A stretch of DNA of 64,000 bases from Salibacterium qingdaonense (GCF_900114715.1 NZ_FOTY01000008.1:41899-105898), one strand, 5' to 3'. Positions 1-8,781 are shown, counted from the stretch's first letter. Made by a program: numbers and translations. Notes: a model not told the origin generated them from the sequence alone.

Positions 1-720
1 TGGTCCCCAGTCCACCGAATACTGACCAACAAAATTGGCCAGTGCAAGTTCGAGTGTATACAAGTTGGAATCCGAAATGGCAATGAGCGGCCAGATGTAA
101 TCCTGCCAACGCCACATGATAGAAAATATCGTCAATGTAGCAAGAATCGGTTTCGCCAATGGAAGGATCAACCGAATGAATATTTTCCAGTCACTTGCTC
201 CATCGATTTTTGCCGCCTCAATCATTTCGTCCGGCACCGACATCAAATACTGTCTGACCAGAAATACACCGGTTGGAGTTGCAGCTGGAGGAATGATAAT
301 CCCCCAAAGCGTGTTATATAACCCCAAATTCTTTAAGACGATAAACATCGGAATCATCAATGCCTCTAAAGGAATCATCAAAGTTGAAAGAAAAAAGACA
401 AGGATAACCGCACTGCCCCGAAACCTATATTTTGCCAGAGCATAACCGGCCATGGTGTTAATTACCAATGTTAATACAGTAGCCGCGACTGTCACAAAAA
501 CAGTGTTAAATAAGTAACGTGTAAAATTAGATTCCTGAAAAGCACTTATATAGTTGTTCAGCGTGAAATTCTGAGGAATAATGGAAGGCGGCCAGCTGAA
601 GAGTTCCCCGGATGGTTTCAGTGAAGAACTTACAACCCATAACACCGGGAAAAGCATGAAAATGGCAATGAGGATTAAAGGAATGTACAGGATCCAGTTT
701 TGTTGTTTCGTATGTTTCAT
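1..720 (-). CDS. Sugar ABC transporter permease, MalG/AraQ type (partial, C-terminus outside window)
   Basis: Inner-membrane subunit of a CUT1 carbohydrate importer. Reading in from the ATG at 720 the frame stays open to the window edge (240 codons seen of the usual 270-280). There is an N-terminal membrane segment at about residues 10-30, further hydrophobic segments, and the EAA loop that docks the ATPase (IEAAKIDGAS followed by a LPLAKP motif, near residues 165-185). Its ATG is separated by one base from the stop of the upstream permease, so the two are translationally linked. No ATPase gene is seen; CUT1 importers of Bacillales commonly share MsmX. The substrate is unknown. Confidence 0.93.
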   Translation of the reverse strand, partial: MKHTKQQNWILYIPLILIAIFMLFPVLWVVSSSLKPSGELFSWPPSIIPQNFTLNNYISAFQESNFTRYLFNTVFVTVAATVLTLVINTMAGYALAKYRFRGSAVILVFFLSTLMIPLEALMIPMFIVLKNLGLYNTLWGIIIPPAATPTGVFLVRQYLMSVPDEMIEAAKIDGASDWKIFIRLILPLAKPILATLTIFSIMWRWQDYIWPLIAISDSNLYTLELALANFVGQYSVDWGP

Positions 721-721
721 G

Positions 722-1585
722 CTATACCCTCCCTCCGTTGCTGACTTTCCATTGAATCAAGGTGACAATTCCCATAATGACAAACAAAATAAGCGACAAG
801 GCACTCCCGAGACCGAATTCACCCATTCCAAACGCCGTGTCATAAGTGTATTGCACGTAGTATCTGGTAGCGTTGATAGGACCACCGCCTGTTAATGAAA
901 CAACCAGGGCGAATGTTTTGAAAAACTCAATAAAACATAAGATGATAACAAGCAGTGTAATCGGCCTTAGCATGGGAATGGTGATGTTGCGGAACTTCTT
1001 CCACGTACCTGCTCCGTCTATTTCGGCGGCTTCATACAATGTAGGAGAGATATTCAGAAGACCGGCAATAAAAATAAGCATGAAGAAGCCGACTCTGTTC
1101 CACACCGTCACCAAGATGACAGAAATGTTGGCAAACACTGGATTGGAAAGCCATCCAACCGGCTCAATATCCACCAAGGACAAAATATAGTTAATGAGAC
1201 CCGTATCCGTCTGAAGTATCCAGTTCCAAATTAACCCTGCGACAATAAAAGAAATCATGACAGGTAGAAAAAAGATGGCCCTGAATACATTACTTCCTTT
1301 TAATCCTCTGGTTAGTAACCATGCCAGTCCTAAAGCACAGACAACTGTTAATGGAACGACGGCAATGACATATATTAATGTGCGAAAAAGCATTGTCCAA
1401 AATTCACTATCAGTTAGAATAGTCTTGAAGTTCTCAAGACCTATAAAGGTTGCGCTGGAAATACCGTTCCATTCCGTAAAAGAATACACGATTCCATAGA
1501 CGGCCGGTAACCCGACGAATATGCCGAATATAAGAGCATTTGGCAGCAGAAAAGCATAAGGAATCCAAGGTTTTTCGCTTTTCAT
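722..1585 (-). CDS. Sugar ABC transporter permease, MalF/UgpA type
   Basis: First permease of the CUT1 importer, 287 residues, about six membrane segments. The EAA loop is visible (YEAAEIDGAG, then a IPMLRP motif) near residues 180-205. I place the start at 1585 because a GAGGAG ribosome binding site lies seven bases upstream; an in-frame ATG at 1600 has no such site. It follows the solute-binding protein gene by about 100 bases and precedes the second permease by one base, giving the classical binding protein-permease-permease order. Family assignment is firm; substrate is not deducible. Confidence 0.93.
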   Translation of the reverse strand: MKSEKPWIPYAFLLPNALIFGIFVGLPAVYGIVYSFTEWNGISSATFIGLENFKTILTDSEFWTMLFRTLIYVIAVVPLTVVCALGLAWLLTRGLKGSNVFRAIFFLPVMISFIVAGLIWNWILQTDTGLINYILSLVDIEPVGWLSNPVFANISVILVTVWNRVGFFMLIFIAGLLNISPTLYEAAEIDGAGTWKKFRNITIPMLRPITLLVIILCFIEFFKTFALVVSLTGGGPINATRYYVQYTYDTAFGMGEFGLGSALSLILFVIMGIVTLIQWKVSNGGRV

Positions 1586-1683
1586 ATTTATTCTCCTCAC
1601 CTGAAAACTCGATAAATTGTTAGAAGAAAGATGGGGGAAACCCTCATCTATACGCCCTTATGAATGGTTCCCCCACGTTGCTT

Positions 1684-2949
1684 TTACTCTGAACCGACGT
1701 CAGAACTTTCTACGATGCTGTCCATTGCCTCCTGCGGAGTCATAGCTCCATCCAATGTCCGCTGCACATTCTCTGTGATCTTCTGTTCAACGTCCGGCAT
1801 ATATTCAAAGTTACTCCAGTCTTCTGCAGTCGCTTCTGGAGTGACCGACAGTTCATTGTTAAAAATGTTCATGGCTTCCGTTTCTGCTGCGTATTCTATA
1901 TTTTCAATATCTGATCTCGGACTTATAAATAATGATTCTGATACATATTTTTTATTCTGTTCTTTGGAAATGAAATATTTCATGAACTTCACGGCTTCTT
2001 CTTTGTGCTCAGAATCTTTAAACGTTACCATTTGTTTCCCACCTGCAACGGAAGAACGCTGTGCCTTTTGCGGCATATACGTCACTCCCCATTCAAAGTC
2101 CGCGTTATCCGAGTAATTCTGCAGATTCCAGTTTCCGGATAAGTGAGCTGCTGCCTGTCCTGAACGGAATAACGAGTTGGGATTCTCTCCTCCAAGCCAT
2201 ATGGACTGAGGAATAATTTCACGTTCATGCAGTTCGTTAAAGTACTCCAGTGCCTCTACGGATTCACTTTCATTAATTTTTAGTGACTGTCCATCTTCCG
2301 AAAAGATTCTGCCGCCGTTTTGATAAATGAGGGTGGAATACCTGGAAGGTGACATATCATAGGCGAGACCCATGCGGGCGTCACTATTCTCCTTCACTTT
2401 TTCAATCGCATCGGCAAATTCCGACCAGTTCCATATATCCTCGGTAGAATCCGGAACTTCGACACCGGCTTGTTCAAAATACTCCTTGTTATAATAAAGG
2501 CCATGTGCTGTAAGATCTGTCGGTACGGCTACAAATTCACCATTCACTTCTGCCCAGGGACGAGCAGACGGCTTCAATTGATTGTAAAATTCTTCTTTGT
2601 TTCCAAATTCTCCATCAAGTCTTAACAGAGCATCAGAAACTGCTCCAGGATTGGATATCCGAGCGAGATCCGGAGCGTCTCCACCTGACACTCTGGTGCG
2701 AATACGGTTATAGATATCATCATAAGGCGTCTCTATAATATTAAATTCGACATTCGGATTTTCACTTTTGTAATCTTCTGTAATTTCTTTAAATACTTCT
2801 CCTTCATTACCATCACTAAACCAAATGACGTCCAGTGTTACAGTATCACCGCTGGAACTATCCTGACCCGTTTCCTCTCCGCCGGAACAACCGGCTGCCA
2901 CCAGACCACTCAATACTCCCATGGCAATCATTGCTGCTGGTTTTTTCAT
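1684..2949 (-). CDS. Sugar ABC transporter substrate-binding lipoprotein
   Basis: Extracytoplasmic binding protein of a CUT1 importer, 421 residues. The start at 2949 follows an AGGAGGG site; a signal peptide ends in a lipobox LVAAGC with the acylated cysteine at residue 21, followed by an acidic Gly/Ser linker. The rest has the family-1 solute-binding fold pattern (TAHGLYYNKE, WNWSEFADAIEKV, an aromatic-rich C-terminus). It sits between the ROK regulator and two permeases on the same strand. A near-consensus cre site lies 42 bases before its start, suggesting CcpA repression in addition to the ROK operator further upstream. Confidence 0.93.
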   Translation of the reverse strand: MKKPAAMIAMGVLSGLVAAGCSGGEETGQDSSSGDTVTLDVIWFSDGNEGEVFKEITEDYKSENPNVEFNIIETPYDDIYNRIRTRVSGGDAPDLARISNPGAVSDALLRLDGEFGNKEEFYNQLKPSARPWAEVNGEFVAVPTDLTAHGLYYNKEYFEQAGVEVPDSTEDIWNWSEFADAIEKVKENSDARMGLAYDMSPSRYSTLIYQNGGRIFSEDGQSLKINESESVEALEYFNELHEREIIPQSIWLGGENPNSLFRSGQAAAHLSGNWNLQNYSDNADFEWGVTYMPQKAQRSSVAGGKQMVTFKDSEHKEEAVKFMKYFISKEQNKKYVSESLFISPRSDIENIEYAAETEAMNIFNNELSVTPEATAEDWSNFEYMPDVEQKITENVQRTLDGAMTPQEAMDSIVESSDVGSE

Positions 2950-2990
2950 AATCAAAACCCTCCTAATTAGAATAATGACAAGCTGATTAT

Positions 2991-3004
2991 TGAATTCGCT
3001 TTCA
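2991..3004. promoter_or_regulatory. Catabolite-responsive element (cre) before the binding-protein gene
   Basis: On the minus strand the sequence TGAAAGCGAATTCA matches 13 of 14 positions of the CcpA cre consensus TGWAANCGNTNWCA. It lies in the 98-base gap between the ROK gene and the solute-binding protein gene, where it could act on an internal promoter or as a roadblock to read-through. Confidence 0.65.
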
Positions 3005-3047
3005 AATTTTTTAAGAAATAGGTTAAAATACGTAAAGCATTTCAACC

Positions 3048-4181
3048 CTATAATTCTTCCGCTTCTTCCAGTTCCGTGTATGCGTGATAGATGGCTCCAT
3101 ATGCACCAGCAGCTCCTCCCAGACTGGCTAGTTTAATGTTGGTTTTAATCGGTGTTAAAGAAGCAACTCGTTCATTCAATTCTTCTATCATTGAATGCAT
3201 GGACTCTGAGACACCTCCTCCAATCACCACTAATTCCGGGTTCAGCAGATTGACACTATTGGTAATGACAAGACTCAACTCTGTGAAGAAATTCTTGACG
3301 ACGGGCGAGGATCCATTTGTATGCCCGGAGTATTCAGCAAACACATCTTTTGCAGTACGATCTCCGTTTCGAAAAGCTTCCCCGGAAATTTTCTTTTCAA
3401 ATTCTCCAAATTCACCCTCCGTGTTTAAATCTTTTCGTTGGAGATCTTCCTTAGACAACTGATAACCAATTTCCCCACTTTGATAATTGTGACCATACAC
3501 GAGTTCACCACCAGATATAATGGCACTGCCAACTCCTGTTCCAATCGCAATAAAATAAAGGTTATCTGACTCTTCACCTGATCCCAGCCATTTTTCACCT
3601 AGTGCAGCGCAGTTTACATCATTGTTAATAAACACCGGATAGTCAAAATGGGGCTCCATTTCTTCTTTTAAATTACGTTTGTTCCACTTTAATGCAGGCG
3701 CTTCTATCACAATGCCAGTATCAACCTGTACCCATCCGGGAACACCGATTCCAAGTGCGATAATATGACTGCTGTCCAATTCTGACTCTTCAATAGAATA
3801 ATGGATTAGCTGAATCAACTCCTTCACGTCATTTTGAGATGAGAATTTCTTTTCATAAAGAATTTCTCCATCTAAATCTGTCATAGCAATCTGGATCTTG
3901 GTTCCTCCAACATCCACTCCTACCGCGAGGGAAGATTTGGGATTAAACTGCAGCAGCTTTCTACGGCGGCCGCCTTTATTGGTGGACGAACCTTTTCCCG
4001 ATTCCTCGATCAACTTACGTCCAAGCAGTTCTTCAACAATGGCTGATACCGTGGATTTGCTAAGTCCCAGTTCTTGAGCTATCTCCGTCCTGCTGATGCC
4101 ATCACTGGTTTTCACTTGATCCAATACCATTTTTCTATTCATTTTTTTTATGGTCTCGATTGCGTTCGATTTGTTATTCAT
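3048..4181 (-). CDS. ROK family transcriptional repressor (XylR/NagC-like)
   Basis: Predicted sugar-responsive repressor of the importer operon, 377 residues. Residues about 10-65 form a winged helix-turn-helix (SKSTVSAIVEELLGRKLIEE). The kinase-like ROK fold follows: VGVDVGGTKIQIAMTD phosphate loop near residue 90, GIGVPG, INNDVNCAALGEKWLG and the IGTGVGSAIISGGELVYG motif. The Cys-rich zinc motif CxCGxxGCxE that normally follows GEIGY is absent; the region has no cysteines at all. Start at 4181 has an AGGAG site. It is the first gene of the operon and a long dyad typical of XylR operators lies 30 bases upstream, so autoregulation is likely. Confidence 0.9.
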   Translation of the reverse strand: MNNKSNAIETIKKMNRKMVLDQVKTSDGISRTEIAQELGLSKSTVSAIVEELLGRKLIEESGKGSSTNKGGRRRKLLQFNPKSSLAVGVDVGGTKIQIAMTDLDGEILYEKKFSSQNDVKELIQLIHYSIEESELDSSHIIALGIGVPGWVQVDTGIVIEAPALKWNKRNLKEEMEPHFDYPVFINNDVNCAALGEKWLGSGEESDNLYFIAIGTGVGSAIISGGELVYGHNYQSGEIGYQLSKEDLQRKDLNTEGEFGEFEKKISGEAFRNGDRTAKDVFAEYSGHTNGSSPVVKNFFTELSLVITNSVNLLNPELVVIGGGVSESMHSMIEELNERVASLTPIKTNIKLASLGGAAGAYGAIYHAYTELEEAEEL

Positions 4182-4210
4182 TGAGTACTCCTAGGAAATG
4201 TAGTATTAAT

Positions 4211-4246
4211 TTAAGTTAGTTTGTTCATTTGAATTAACTAACTTAA
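4211..4246. promoter_or_regulatory. XylR-like operator (long imperfect palindrome)
   Basis: TTAAGTTAGTT at 4211-4221 and its exact reverse complement at 4236-4246 form an 11-bp dyad with a 14-bp centre that is itself partly symmetric. The TTAGTTTGTT half resembles the Bacillus xyl operator recognised by the ROK repressor XylR. It lies in the divergent region between the ROK gene and the DUF4003 gene, close to the expected ROK-operon promoter. Confidence 0.7.
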
Positions 4247-4346
4247 AAGTATCAGTGATTCATCAAGTTGTCAATCTGATTTTTCTGAAACGATATAAGT
4301 GCGTCTTTCGTATATTTTTATTAAATGGGTAGAAGGAGGCAGGGCT

Positions 4347-5318
4347 ATGATTTCTTCCAAAATCGAGCAGTACACCGATTATTATGAAACGTTGAAAAAG
4401 GAGCTTCGCTGGAAAGCGTTTGATAACCTGGTGATCATGAATACGGCGTCGATCTATGTGATGAACGGGCGTACGCTTGATACGGCGCGGTTTCTGGAGC
4501 TTGCGGAGCAGCTTAAAAAGAGGTCGGGGATGTTTTCGGCGATGAGTTCGCATCCGCGGTTCACGATGGCGGGGATGTTGGATGCGTCGTTGGAGGATCC
4601 GGAGGCGGCGGTGCCGGAGCTTTTCCGCGTGTATCAGATGCTGAAGGATCATAACTTCCGCAGCGGCGCTTCGACGTACATGGCGGCGTTCACGGTGATG
4701 AAAAACGCCGCGCCGCCGGAGGAGACGGCGCGGCGGACGATGGATCTTTTTCAGAAAATGAAAAAAGAGCATCCGATGCTGACGGATGCCAACGATTATC
4801 CGCTGGCGGTGCTGCTTGCGATGGAAAAAGAAAGCGACATGGCAGCGCGGATCGAGACGTGTTATGACGCGTTGAAGCGGGAGGGGCTGACGTCCGGGAA
4901 TTCCCTGCAGTTTCTCAGCCACATTCTGACGCTTGGCAGCGGCGGGCAGCCGCAGCAGGCCGCGGGGCGTGCGGCAGAGGTGCTTGATAAGTGGAAACGG
5001 ACGGGGTTAAAGGCGAAACCGATGTATTATCCGGTTCTCGGGATGATGGCGCTGCTGCCGGAGGAAAGCCTCGATCTCGAAGCGGTACGTGATACAGCAG
5101 CACAGCTGAACCGGACGAAAGCGTTCAAGTGGAGCAAAGATATGAATGTACTGGCCGCTGCTTCGTTCTTTGTGAGTGATAACATGGAAGAAGGCAGCCT
5201 TGCAGAAACGGGCCTGTACACCTCGGTGGAAGCGATCATCCAGGCGCAGCAGACCGCGATGATTGCCGCGGTATCAGCCGGCGCCGCCGCATCCGCCGCT
5301 GCCAACTCCGCGAATTGA
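4347..5318 (+). CDS. DUF4003 family protein
   Basis: 323 residues, predicted cytoplasmic, almost entirely helical. I recognise the DUF4003 pattern (MISSKIEQYTDYYETLKKEL at the start, RFLELAEQLKK, GMFSAMSSHPRFTMAGMLD, YPLAVLLAMEKE, LQFLSHILTLG). Function of the family is unknown. The ATG at 4347 is preceded by AAGGAGG. The C-terminus is Ala-rich (residues about 300-323) with low complexity. Codon use in 4.4-4.8 kb is noticeably GC-rich at third positions. The gene is divergent from the ROK repressor and followed by box array A, with no obvious terminator other than that array. Confidence 0.85.
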   Translation: MISSKIEQYTDYYETLKKELRWKAFDNLVIMNTASIYVMNGRTLDTARFLELAEQLKKRSGMFSAMSSHPRFTMAGMLDASLEDPEAAVPELFRVYQMLKDHNFRSGASTYMAAFTVMKNAAPPEETARRTMDLFQKMKKEHPMLTDANDYPLAVLLAMEKESDMAARIETCYDALKREGLTSGNSLQFLSHILTLGSGGQPQQAAGRAAEVLDKWKRTGLKAKPMYYPVLGMMALLPEESLDLEAVRDTAAQLNRTKAFKWSKDMNVLAAASFFVSDNMEEGSLAETGLYTSVEAIIQAQQTAMIAAVSAGAAASAAANSAN

Positions 5319-5347
5319 TTTTTGCGGCGGGGCAGGCTGCCGGTGGC

Positions 5348-5620
5348 GGACATTTTTCACCCGGAAATGTCTCTAATCCCGCGTTTACAGACATTTTAAT
5401 GGATGACTTGTCCAGTAAATATATTTACTGGACATATTTTATAGAAAAACCGATAAAAATGTCCGTAACCCCCATGTTAGAGACATTCTGCCGACGCAGC
5501 TGTCTCTAACCGGCACACTTCCTGCCCAGCCGGCAAATGGTTCCCTCCATCCCCACTCTATGATGCACTTCAGGCATTCCGGAACTGGTTTGTGTTCTCT
5601 AGACATCGCCTGACATCCAC
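5348..5620. repeat. Alternating-box array A
   Basis: Intergenic element between convergent genes. Eight 5-base boxes alternate in orientation: GGACA, TGTCT, AGACA, TGTCC, GGACA, TGTCC, AGACA, TGTCT, with gaps of 15, 16, 15, 16, 25, 16 and 15 bases (5348 to about 5505). The pair around 5410-5435 extends to a perfect palindrome. A tail to 5620 contains a TCTAGACATCGCC segment shared with other copies. From 5368 the element is collinear, without indels, with array B 1040 bp away on the other side of the DUF421 gene. Confidence 0.85.
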
Positions 5621-5647
5621 GCCGGGAAGCATGGTGACCCGCTGCCC

Positions 5648-6331
5648 TCACTGTTTTCTGGAAAAATACAGACTGCCGTCCTGCTCCATCTCGGCATAAA
5701 AGACGTCGGATACCTGATGCAGCCCGGCGTTCTCCATCTCACGGAGCACCTCTTCGCGGGAGAGATTGAGTTTGTTCATGTTCGCCCTGTGCCAATGTCC
5801 GTCGGAAATAATTTCAGTCGGGAGCATGGGGGAAACGTTTGGAGCTGCAGGATTTAGATCGCTCTTGACCGCGGGCTGATTGGCTGTTTTCTTCATGACG
5901 GACAGGTTGCCGTCCGTCTCGAGCACCGCATAGGCGACCTTTGACACAGCAAACGCGTTTTTCTGCCGGAGCATAGCTTTCAATGCATTAACATCCAAAC
6001 GGGTGCGGCGCAGCGCCTTCTCCAGGATTTCCCCCTGGTGAATAAGAATGATAGGCTCCCCCTCCATAAGATGGCGGGCTTTACGGGAATGCAGATCGAC
6101 CAGTCCGAACAGAACCGTCAAGGCGGACCACACAACGAGTGCTGTCATCCCGTTAAGAAGACTGAATGTGTCACTGGCGATGAGGTCGGCGGCAATCGAA
6201 CCGATGGCAATGCCGGAGATAAAATTGAAAAACGTGAGCTGCCGCAGCTCCTTGCGTCCCATGATCCGCGTAAGAACAAGCAGCGCAAGGAAGGCACACA
6301 CCAGCCGCAGCAGAAGTTCTGGCATCGACAC
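5648..6331 (-). CDS. DUF421 membrane protein (YetF/YrbG-like)
   Basis: 227 residues: three N-terminal membrane segments (about 5-25, 33-53, 58-78) with the family motif RIMGRKELRQLTFFNFISGIA in the first loop, then a cytoplasmic domain with GEPIILIHQGEILEKALRR and NALKAMLRQKNAF, typical of DUF421. B. subtilis members are linked to spore or general-stress roles, but function is undefined. A GTG at 6331 has an AAGGAG site seven bases upstream; the ATG six bases in is the alternative start. Remarkably the gene is bracketed by direct copies A and B of the box array. A shorter DUF421 paralogue lies at 53847-54431. Confidence 0.9.
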   Translation of the reverse strand: MSMPELLLRLVCAFLALLVLTRIMGRKELRQLTFFNFISGIAIGSIAADLIASDTFSLLNGMTALVVWSALTVLFGLVDLHSRKARHLMEGEPIILIHQGEILEKALRRTRLDVNALKAMLRQKNAFAVSKVAYAVLETDGNLSVMKKTANQPAVKSDLNPAAPNVSPMLPTEIISDGHWHRANMNKLNLSREEVLREMENAGLHQVSDVFYAEMEQDGSLYFSRKQ

Positions 6332-6407
6332 TATAACCGCTCCTTTTTCTGCTTAGTCTGGCTGAAAGCAAGGCAAACCATACACCCAAACCGTTTGGAT
6401 GCCAACA

Positions 6408-6660
6408 TGGCTCTACCCCGGCGTTTACAGACATTTTAATGGCTGATATGTCCAGTAAACATTTTTACTGGACATATTTTATAGAAAAACCGATGAAAAT
6501 GTCCGTAATCCCCATGTTAGAAACATTCTGCCGCGTGAAATGTCTCTAACCAACACAACCTCCGCCCCGCCGGCAAAGTGTGTCCTCCAACCCCGCTCTA
6601 AAATGCCCTTCAGCCATTCCGGAACTGGATGGTGTCTTTTAGACCCCGGCTAACATCCAC
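6408..6660. repeat. Alternating-box array B (direct copy of A)
   Basis: Boxes TGGCT, AGACA, TGTCC, GGACA, TGTCC, AAACA, TGTCT with gaps 16, 15, 16, 25, 16, 15 bases (6408-6545), then the same tail as array A ending in a CTAACATCCAC segment at 6660. It aligns without a gap to 5368-5620, with most differences outside the boxes. It fills the gap between the DUF421 start and the sensor gene stop at 6794; 6661-6793 shows nothing else recognisable. Confidence 0.85.
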
Positions 6661-6793
6661 AATCCCGGCCGCCCGAAGAGATTGTGACTCCTACAACGCC
6701 CCCCTCCCCAGCAGCCCCAAAACCTCATAAAAAGGCTGCTCCGTCCGCCGGAACAGCCCTGTTGTGTGCGCCTAATCACCCATTATTCTACAA

Positions 6794-8038
6794 TCAGATG
6801 GTCCATTCATCATTCACAAGAGCCACAAGCTTCCATTCCCCGCTGTCGTCCTGTTTCATGACAACATTCAGAGCCGACCAGTTCATGTCCGCGCTCTCGC
6901 CGGACCCTTCGACGTAGAATTCGACTACCGTCGCCTCGGGGAACACGTCCTGAATATTATTCTGCACATTACCGCGCTGCGATGTTTCTCCGACATTGAT
7001 TTCATCGGGGTCGCTCAGTCCGGGGTCGTAGATATACTCTTCGTAATACGAACTCGGGGTCATCTCAATCGGACGGCCGCTTCCGTCCTGTGTGCCCCAC
7101 ACGTACTGCTGTTCATTCTGAAAGAACGTTTCAATGTCCTCTGCCTGAAACACCTGGGCTTCATCCTGCTGAATATACACATACGGGGAAAAGAGCACCC
7201 CTTCTTCCGGATGGACGAGCTCGGAAAGCCGGGTCAGATCCTGGCTGATCAAATAATCCACGACGGACTGCGCGGCAGACGCCGCAGCCTCATCACCGCT
7301 CCCGGCATTTTCCCCGGCGGTATTGCCCTCATCAAGCTGCGTCGAAACGATCTCATCGAGAATCCAGCGGTCTCCGTTGTACACCGCGTGATATACCATC
7401 TCCACATGACCGAGCATCTCATTGTTACGCTCCTGAACGATGCGGACGTGGTCCCGGGCTTCCTGCTCCAGCGTAAACGACTGATCCTCCTGCAGCCACG
7501 TCGGCGCATCCATTGCCACCACGTAAATACCATCGCTTTCTTCCCGGAAATAGGAATCCGTCATCCACTGAGCCAGGTCCTCCGACATCACCTCCTCAAA
7601 ATGCTGCCGGACGCCATCAAGCGACTCATACGACTCCACGCGCTGACTATCCGTCTCATTCACGAGCGTCTCAAACGACTCACGGTAGGCCGTCATCACC
7701 TCCACTGCGCGTTCCTCCGTCAACTCAGGCGGCGTCTCATCCTCCGGTTCCGCAGGCGCTTCCTGCACCCCGCCGTCCGGAGTCTCCTGCTCCTCATCAC
7801 CCGGAGCCGTACCTAAGCCTTCCGTTCCTGGAGCGGTGCCCTGCTGACTCATGACAAGAAGGGCCGCAATGCCGGCTGCAGCAAGTGTTCCGCCAAACGT
7901 ATAGATCCGCTTCCAGGACGTCTTTTTCTTCGATTTCTTTTCCACACCCTGAATAATCTCGTCCGGCGAAACCGAGGGCGGCATATTGTCATAACCTTCC
8001 TCCAGCTCCTTCATGCGCTCTTCAAACGACTTACTCAT
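6794..8038 (-). CDS. Membrane-anchored anti-sigma/sensor protein partner of the ECF sigma factor
   Basis: 414 residues. Residues 1-45 are cytoplasmic and charged, one membrane segment spans about 47-65, an acidic Pro/Glu linker covers 70-105, and two extracytoplasmic domains follow. The last domain (about residues 255-414) has the pattern HPEEGVLFSPYVYI, WGTQDGSGRPIEMT, SSYYEEYIYD and a terminal VALVNDEWTI, a stress-sensor domain found in many secreted Firmicute proteins. The gene overlaps the sigma factor stop by eight bases, so the two are co-translated. Role as anti-sigma is inferred from position and topology; no zinc HxxxCxxC motif is present. Confidence 0.75.
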   Translation of the reverse strand: MSKSFEERMKELEEGYDNMPPSVSPDEIIQGVEKKSKKKTSWKRIYTFGGTLAAAGIAALLVMSQQGTAPGTEGLGTAPGDEEQETPDGGVQEAPAEPEDETPPELTEERAVEVMTAYRESFETLVNETDSQRVESYESLDGVRQHFEEVMSEDLAQWMTDSYFREESDGIYVVAMDAPTWLQEDQSFTLEQEARDHVRIVQERNNEMLGHVEMVYHAVYNGDRWILDEIVSTQLDEGNTAGENAGSGDEAAASAAQSVVDYLISQDLTRLSELVHPEEGVLFSPYVYIQQDEAQVFQAEDIETFFQNEQQYVWGTQDGSGRPIEMTPSSYYEEYIYDPGLSDPDEINVGETSQRGNVQNNIQDVFPEATVVEFYVEGSGESADMNWSALNVVMKQDDSGEWKLVALVNDEWTI

Positions 8039-8567
8039 CAGACTCCCCCTCCTTTTCCATCGCGGCTTTGAGTTTCTTTCTCGCCCGCATCACCTGGGAT
8101 TTCACGCCGGACTCGGACGTACCGGTTACTTCGCTGATTTCAGCGTACGTCTGATGGTGAAAATAATGAAGCACCAGCGGCACCCTGTACTTCTCATCCA
8201 GCCCCTGAATCAAATCATGAAGCTCCATCGCCTCCTCACTCACCTGCAGCGTCTCATACGCATGATCCGGCGTCGTCTCCTTCACTCTCTCTACCTTGCG
8301 CCGCTGCCGTTTCTGCTTACGCATCATGTCCCTTGCGGTGTTCAACGTAATCGAATACAACCACGTCGTAAACGTCCCACCCGAAAAACTCCCAAGCGAC
8401 CGATACACCTTCAAAAACACTTCCTGCGTCACATCATCTATTTCATCCGGCTGCACCCCAATCTGGTAAGCAAACCGCTGCACCGTCTGATAATACGCGT
8501 GCACCACGTCATGAAACGCTTCCTTACTTCCGCTTCGGGCAAGTTCCAACGACTCCTCAACCGTCAT
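8031..8567 (-). CDS. ECF RNA polymerase sigma factor
   Basis: 178 residues with region 2 (EIDDVTQEVFLKVYRSLGSF and TFTTWLYSITLNTARDMMR, about residues 35-85) and region 4 (LHDLIQGLDEKYRVPLVLHY, YAEISEVTGTSESGVKSQVM, about 115-170). Start at 8567 follows AGGGGGGA; upstream in-frame codons lack a site. Directly upstream is a sequence with ECF-promoter geometry, implying autoregulation. It forms a two-gene operon with the overlapping membrane sensor. Subgroup (SigX, SigW, YlaC or other) cannot be assigned safely. Confidence 0.92.
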   Translation of the reverse strand: MTVEESLELARSGSKEAFHDVVHAYYQTVQRFAYQIGVQPDEIDDVTQEVFLKVYRSLGSFSGGTFTTWLYSITLNTARDMMRKQKRQRRKVERVKETTPDHAYETLQVSEEAMELHDLIQGLDEKYRVPLVLHYFHHQTYAEISEVTGTSESGVKSQVMRARKKLKAAMEKEGESDE

Positions 8568-8600
8568 GACTCTCCCCCCTTTGTTGATCCTTCTACCTAT

Positions 8601-8628
8601 GTAACGACACCAACCCCGAAACGGTCCC
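8601..8628 (-). promoter_or_regulatory. Putative ECF-type promoter of the sigma/anti-sigma operon
   Basis: On the minus strand GGGACCGTTT (8628-8619) and CGTTAC (8606-8601) are separated so that ACC and CGT are 16 bases apart, the spacing of the AAC and CGT core motifs in ECF promoters. A start site near 8594 would give a leader of about 27 bases before the ATG at 8567. The match is by geometry and motif only. Confidence 0.45.
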
Positions 8629-8727
8629 ACATTTATGAGAAAAAAAATCTACCGAAGACAGCGCTCCAGGCACAAAAACCTGCTCCGCAGCCAACCATCA
8701 CACCGCAACGCGCAGTACCCTGCAAAA

Positions 8728-8761
8728 AAAAGAGGCCCCGATTCCTCCCGGGACCTCTTGC
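8728..8761 (-). terminator. Intrinsic terminator of the DinB gene
   Basis: On the minus strand CAAGAGGTCCCGG pairs with a CCGGGGCCTCTT-type arm and is followed by eight T residues. It lies directly after the DinB-family gene stop. Confidence 0.8.
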
Positions 8762-8781
8762 TGTACATTGTGCCGCCTGTG

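Noticed and set aside
4263..4922. Long open frame opposite the DUF4003 gene.
   Set aside because: Arg/His/Pro-rich composition typical of the antisense of a GC-rich gene; the plus-strand gene has a ribosome binding site and a known family.
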